Positions 31,820-35,784 of a DNA stretch of 35,784 bases are shown piece by piece. How positions within the stretch are numbered: position 1 is the stretch's first letter; each line of letters starts with the position of its first letter. Source of the DNA: Euryarchaeota archaeon RBG_19FT_COMBO_69_17 (GTDB taxonomy: Archaea > Thermoplasmatota > Thermoplasmata > RBG-16-68-12); contig MGWD01000065.1 in the NCBI GenBank assembly GCA_001800825.1, positions 26,029 through 61,812 of the forward strand, written 5' to 3'. The notes below the pieces were generated by a model. It was given only the letters and a program-made list of their open reading frames with translations, searched no databases and was not told the DNA's origin. Position numbers and translations under genes: made by a program.

Positions 31820-32929
31820 TCACATGAGGCCGATCGGGCCCAGCTTCTCCGGGAGGTACGTGTCCGTCACGTAGTCGAGACCGTACTTCGCGAGGGCCTG
31901 TTGCTCCGCCTTCTTGTTGATCTGGAGCATCGTGTTGATCTCGTTCCGCCAGAACTCGTCGTTGAACCGGGGGTCGGAGAGCTCCGCGTTCAGCGCGCCG
32001 ACGTCCCGCGGGGTCAGGGCGTCCGTCGGGAGATCGTAGTTCAGGATGTCGCTCGCCGTGATCCCGACGAACTCGGTCGTGGGCGTCGCGAGGAACTCCG
32101 AGATGTGCGCCGTCTTGATGGCCCCGTAGGCGACGGACGCGTGGATCCGGAACGACCACGGATCCCCGTCGGTGAACACGGCGACGGGCCACTTCATCTC
32201 CTCGTTGAGCCGCTTCAGGAGGCGGCGCGTACTCCGGGACGGCTGGCCCTTGAGGTGGACGAGGACACACTTCGCATCCTCGTCGAAGCCGTTCTCCACG
32301 AGGCGGTCGAACATACCGCCGGTCTCGATTGCGAGGACGAACTTCGCGTCGCCGCCGACGAACTTGACCTTCTCCTTCTCCACGTTGTACGGGATCGTGT
32401 AGCCCGCGTCCCCGACGTCGTCCCGGCAGTTGATCCGCCGCCGCTCCCCGTTCCGGGTGATCTCCTCAATCGTGACGTTCCCGATCACGCTCGCCCCGCT
32501 CTCCTCGGGCCGGAGTTTGAAGTCCTCCCGGATGAGCTGGGTGATCACCTCCAGGTCCTCCGCGAGGAGGTTCGACTCGTCCTGGGAGTGGAACTTCGCG
32601 ATGTCCCAGCCCTCCGAGATGTAGTACATCTCCCTCAGGGTCGAGGACTTCGCCTCGTTGATCATGTCCTGGATGAACTCGAGGACGTACATCGTCCGGA
32701 GGAGCATGAGGGCCCCCTTGAGCTTCTTCGCGCTCCGGACGCCCAGGAGGTTCCCATATTTCCAGACGGCGTGCTTGGGATCGAAGCGGATGTTCCCCTT
32801 CGTGCGGAGGGGGATCTTCATCTTGGGGATCTGCCCGCCGTCGAGCTCCTCGTAGATCTCCTCCGCGATCGCGTACAGGGCCTGGACCGCCTTGTTCGAC
32901 GCGGCGGGGCCCGCCTTCTTCCTACTCAT
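31820..32929 (-). CDS. top6A: DNA topoisomerase VI subunit A
   Basis: A 369-residue Spo11-like DNA-cleaving subunit of the type IIB topoisomerase. The winged-helix catalytic motif TLREMYYIS places the active tyrosine at Tyr103. The Toprim domain has the acidic residues in [11 protein letters not shown] and FTDGDPWSF, which bind magnesium. Length is normal. Its ATG at 32929 lies 8 bases inside the end of top6B, so the subunits are translationally coupled. Relaxes supercoils and decatenates DNA by double-strand passage. Confidence 0.97.
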   Translation of the reverse strand: MSRKKAGPAASNKAVQALYAIAEEIYEELDGGQIPKMKIPLRTKGNIRFDPKHAVWKYGNLLGVRSAKKLKGALMLLRTMYVLEFIQDMINEAKSSTLREMYYISEGWDIAKFHSQDESNLLAEDLEVITQLIREDFKLRPEESGASVIGNVTIEEITRNGERRRINCRDDVGDAGYTIPYNVEKEKVKFVGGDAKFVLAIETGGMFDRLVENGFDEDAKCVLVHLKGQPSRSTRRLLKRLNEEMKWPVAVFTDGDPWSFRIHASVAYGAIKTAHISEFLATPTTEFVGITASDILNYDLPTDALTPRDVGALNAELSDPRFNDEFWRNEINTMLQINKKAEQQALAKYGLDYVTDTYLPEKLGPIGLM

Positions 32930-34916
32930 CCTCGAGCGCCTCCTCCGTCTCGTCGTAGTCGATCTCGCCCTCTTCCTCCTCCGCGGCCGGAGCGGCCTCC
33001 TCCTCGCCTTCGAACTCGTGGTAGTTGAGCTCCCAGTCCCCGGGGAGGGGCTCCGCCCCGATCACGAGGACGGGGTTGATCCCGCTCACGTAGACCTCGG
33101 ACTCGTCGTACTCGGCCTCGTCGAGCCCGTCGATCGTGAAGGTCACGGAGCCCTTCGCAACGCTGTCGATCCGCTTGAGCTCCCAGGTGATCTTCCCGTC
33201 CTCGCGGACCTCGGAGGGCTTCGGGTCCATCGAGCTCGTGGAGACCCCGCGGGGCAGGAGGACGTGGAGGTTCAGCTTCTTGCCCGCGGACGTGAAGTTG
33301 TGGACGTTGAGGGTCACCGTGTGCCGCTTCGCCTTCTTGTCGTACGCGATGAGCTCGTCGACCCAGACGACGCCCATGATCTTCGTGATCGTCGAATCGA
33401 GGACGGGCACCTTCTTCCCGACGATCTTCGCGGACTTCTCTGCGATCCGGGGGAGGATGAGCTGGACGATGTCGAACTTCTCCTTCGTCTTCGCCCGGTG
33501 GGCCTTCTTCGTGAGGTGGGTCTTGAGCCGCCGGCCGCATTCCTTCAGGGCAAGGTCGAGCTCCGTCATGATCTCGTCGACGGACGCGACGGCCTCCTTC
33601 GCCTCCGAGGTGAAGGGGACCTTCGTCGAGCACATGTGGACGAGGATGATCGCGGGACCGAAGGGGAGGCCCTGCCCGCCCCGCTGCTCCATGCCGTACC
33701 GGCGCCAGTCGACGTTCGCCACGGCCTGCGTGAGGGCGCAACCGCCCGCCTGGTACATGAGGGGGACCCGATTCGCGAACCTGAGGACCTCGACGGGCTG
33801 GTCCGGCGGCAGATCGCCCCCGAAGACGATCCCGACCTCGACCTGGAACGGGTTTCCCGCGTACACGGACGGATCGCGGGTGAGAGGCGGCGCGTAGAAC
33901 TCGGGCCGCAGGTTGCCCAGGACGTTCTTGAGGCCCCTCTTGATGAGCCGCTCGCCGATCGGACTCAGGCAGTCCGTCGGAGGGGCCATGAGTTTAGAAG
34001 ACTGCATCGCCTCGTGGAGGGCCTTCGCCTGCTCGAGGCCGAGGGACTTCGGCTTCATGTCCGGGTCGAGGCTTGCCGCCTCGCAGATCTCCTTCGCAAC
34101 CCGGCTCGAGACCCGGACGAACTCCTCCTCGAGGAAGGTGGAGAGCTTGTAGCTCTTCGTCTCCTTCATCATCTGCATGAGCGTGCCGAGCTCGATTCCG
34201 TGCGGGTGCGGCGGGATCTCCTTCGTCTTCGGCGGGAGCTCCTCCGTCGCCCGCTCGGAGATGATCGTCTCACCGTCGGGCGATTTGTACGTGATCCGGG
34301 CGTGCGGGTTCACGATTGCCGTGGCCTTGAGATACTCCGGGATGGACTGCCGCCCGCCCACATACCGACCTTTGAGAGGGATCTCGACGCGGGTCCCGTG
34401 GACGCGCTCCCAAACGACCCGATCCTCCCGGACCTTGCTCGGCAGGTTCCTCTTCGTGTCGATGATGAGTTCGACCTGGTAGGCGACGTCGTCCTCCTCG
34501 ACCTTGGAGGTGATCTTCGTGGCCTTCCCCGTCGTCACTTGGCCGTACATCACCGCGCCGGAAATCCCAAGTCCTTGCTGCCCGCGGGACTGCCGGCGGC
34601 TGTGGAACCGCGACCCGTAGAGGAGCCGCCCGAAGACGTTTGGCACCTCCCTCTTCACGATGCCGGGGCCGTTGTCCTCGATGATGACCAGGAACTCGTC
34701 CTTGTCGACCTTCTGGACCTCGACGAGAACGTCAGGCAGGATGTCGGCATCGCTCGCGGCATCAAGACTATTGTCGAGGCCCTCTTTCACCGCAGTCAGC
34801 AAGGCCTTCGTGGGGGAGTCGTAGCCGAGGATCTGCTTGTTCCGCTCGAAGAACTCGGAGACGCTGATCTCGCGCTGCTTCTTCGCCAGCTCTTCCGCGA
34901 CGGACGTGGAGGGCAT
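32922..34916 (-). CDS. top6B: DNA topoisomerase VI subunit B
   Basis: A 664-residue GHKL ATPase subunit that gates strand passage. The ATP site shows [20 protein letters not shown] and the Gly-rich [15 protein letters not shown] lid. The transducer domain carries the switch lysine region ([24 protein letters not shown]). Beyond that lies an Ig-like C-terminal domain ([21 protein letters not shown] region), then a very acidic tail ([19 protein letters not shown]). I chose the ATG at 34916 ([18 protein letters not shown]). A frame extension to 34991 would start inside the AT-rich promoter at 34987-34996. First gene of the B-A operon. Confidence 0.96.
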   Translation of the reverse strand: MPSTSVAEELAKKQREISVSEFFERNKQILGYDSPTKALLTAVKEGLDNSLDAASDADILPDVLVEVQKVDKDEFLVIIEDNGPGIVKREVPNVFGRLLYGSRFHSRRQSRGQQGLGISGAVMYGQVTTGKATKITSKVEEDDVAYQVELIIDTKRNLPSKVREDRVVWERVHGTRVEIPLKGRYVGGRQSIPEYLKATAIVNPHARITYKSPDGETIISERATEELPPKTKEIPPHPHGIELGTLMQMMKETKSYKLSTFLEEEFVRVSSRVAKEICEAASLDPDMKPKSLGLEQAKALHEAMQSSKLMAPPTDCLSPIGERLIKRGLKNVLGNLRPEFYAPPLTRDPSVYAGNPFQVEVGIVFGGDLPPDQPVEVLRFANRVPLMYQAGGCALTQAVANVDWRRYGMEQRGGQGLPFGPAIILVHMCSTKVPFTSEAKEAVASVDEIMTELDLALKECGRRLKTHLTKKAHRAKTKEKFDIVQLILPRIAEKSAKIVGKKVPVLDSTITKIMGVVWVDELIAYDKKAKRHTVTLNVHNFTSAGKKLNLHVLLPRGVSTSSMDPKPSEVREDGKITWELKRIDSVAKGSVTFTIDGLDEAEYDESEVYVSGINPVLVIGAEPLPGDWELNYHEFEGEEEAAPAAEEEEGEIDYDETEEALEDE

Positions 34917-34972
34917 AGAATCACGGAGGGCGTCGCAAGGCGTTCGCGGGCGATCCCATCCCTTGGGTCTCG

Positions 34973-34998
34973 CGTATTTGGCCCTCCCCATTTAAGGT
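34973..34998 (-). promoter_or_regulatory. Putative promoter of the topoisomerase VI operon
   Basis: Two AT-rich boxes on the minus strand, CCTTAAATG (34989-34997) and CCAAATACG (34974-34982), lie 60-80 bases upstream of the ATG at 34916. Either would leave a leader of 35-50 bases, longer than most in this window. Confidence 0.35.
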
Positions 34999-35085
34999 TA
35001 GCGGGATGGACTCAATCCGTACGTTGCCAGGGCGTCCGCGTATTTGAACCCGGAGGAGAGGGGTGGGACAAAGTATCCGGCGCCG

Positions 35086-35784
35086 TCAGTCCTCGAACAC
35101 GGCGCCGCACTTCGAACACTTCGCGTCGTCCTCGCTCACGTCGGCCCCGCAGCTCGTGCACGTGAACTCCGCGATCTTCCCCGCCCGGGCCCGTGACGCG
35201 GGCTTGGAGCCTTCCTCGCCCTTCTTCCCCCGGCCCCCGAGCATCTTCCGGCGGGTCTCCTTCGCGCGGAAGGAGTACCACCACATGAAGATGAAGAAGT
35301 AGTAGAACAGGATCGGGAGGAGGAGGAACCCCGCGGAGCGCACGAGGAACACACCGTAGAACGTGCCCCATCCGGCCGTGATCGGCCCGTACGCGCCCCA
35401 CGTCTCCGTCCAGTTCCCGCGCCGGTCCGTCGCGTTGAAGGCGAAGCCGTAGATCGCGGCCCCGAGGTCCCGATTCGCCGCGTACTGGACGCCGAGGAGG
35501 GTGTCGTTCCCGATGGCCGGGGTCATCAGGACGGGCGCCTCGACGAGGACGTCGACCGCGTCGACGACGAGGACGATGAGGTACACCGTGTAGTTGTCGG
35601 GGTCGCTCGGCACGGACGCGTTCGGAGTCGTCAGGGTGACCGTGAAGTTGAACCGCCCGCCCGCGTCCGTGCGGTAGGGGGACACGGTCCCGTTCGAGAG
35701 GGCCATGGACGGATGGACGCGCGAGGCGCCCTCGCTCGAGAGGGCGAATGCGGGCGCGCCGAGGATGGCCTGCGTGAAGAACAC
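35086..35784 (-). CDS. Membrane protein with C-terminal zinc ribbon, 5'-partial
   Basis: The frame runs off the right edge; 232-233 residues are visible. The visible N-terminal part is a beta-rich, probably extracytoplasmic domain with several N-x-S/T sites (NFTVTLTTPNAS and FAFNATDRRGNWTETW). One strong membrane segment follows (AGFLLLPILFYYFFIFMWWY), then a basic linker and a C-terminal zinc ribbon, CTSCGADVSEDDAKCSKCG, which would be cytosolic. This exterior domain-helix-zinc ribbon layout is common in archaeal envelope proteins of unknown function. I recognise no specific family. Confidence 0.75.
   Translation of the reverse strand: MFFTQAILGAPAFALSSEGASRVHPSMALSNGTVSPYRTDAGGRFNFTVTLTTPNASVPSDPDNYTVYLIVLVVDAVDVLVEAPVLMTPAIGNDTLLGVQYAANRDLGAAIYGFAFNATDRRGNWTETWGAYGPITAGWGTFYGVFLVRSAGFLLLPILFYYFFIFMWWYSFRAKETRRKMLGGRGKKGEEGSKPASRARAGKIAEFTCTSCGADVSEDDAKCSKCGAVFED

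Noticed and set aside
1-35784. CRISPR arrays, insertion sequences, toxin-antitoxin pairs or a defence island
   Set aside because: No repeat-spacer pattern, transposase motif or terminal inverted repeats were found. The only mobile element supported is the intein.

Overview
The window is a compact stretch of a high-GC archaeal chromosome. Archaeal markers are topoisomerase VI (both subunits), MCM helicase, RadB, NMD3, Dph2, ribosomal protein L10e, archease, a DUF424 protein, an archaeal-type mevalonate branch (phosphomevalonate decarboxylase, isopentenyl phosphate kinase, type 2 IDI) and QueC/QueE. The gene set and the promoter style (AT-rich box about 26-34 nt upstream of an ATG or GTG, usually with no ribosome binding site) suggest a euryarchaeote, possibly of the Thermoplasmatota. 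That placement is inference; no rRNA gene is present. The secreted subtilase, the 2-oxoacid:ferredoxin oxidoreductase and the SLC13-type carrier fit a protein- or organic-acid-using heterotroph.

Left part (1-5983): a giant secreted subtilisin-like protease open at the left edge, then on the minus strand a DUF202-like membrane protein and an FmdE-domain protein. A 379-base gap follows, holding a start-less zinc-ribbon reading frame that resembles the C-terminal tail of B12-dependent ribonucleotide reductase.

Information-processing block (5984-12524): MCM helicase interrupted by a 535-residue LAGLIDADG intein just before the Walker B acidic residues, then DUF424, a small membrane protein, NMD3 and RadB.

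Isoprenoid block (12494-15768, minus): isopentenyl phosphate kinase, type 2 IDI and a polyprenyl synthase in a tight operon, preceded by ribosomal protein L10e on the other strand. The phosphomevalonate decarboxylase that would feed the kinase lies 7 kb away (22715-23671) in an archease-HAD-decarboxylase operon. Together they outline the archaeal isopentenyl-phosphate route.

Middle (16444-24480): Dph2, a glycine-rich membrane protein, a small unknown gene behind a perfect AT-rich palindrome, QueC and QueE for preQ0/archaeosine synthesis, an SLC13/DASS carrier, the archease operon, a zinc-type adenylate kinase and tRNA-Arg(GCG).

Right part (24502-35784): a NosD-like beta-helix surface protein, a porGD-porA-porB operon with ATGA overlaps, a HerA/FtsK-like ATPase, the topoisomerase VI B-A operon, and a membrane protein with a C-terminal zinc ribbon that runs off the right edge. 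No CRISPR array, insertion sequence or phage was seen. The nearest thing to a mobile element is the MCM intein.
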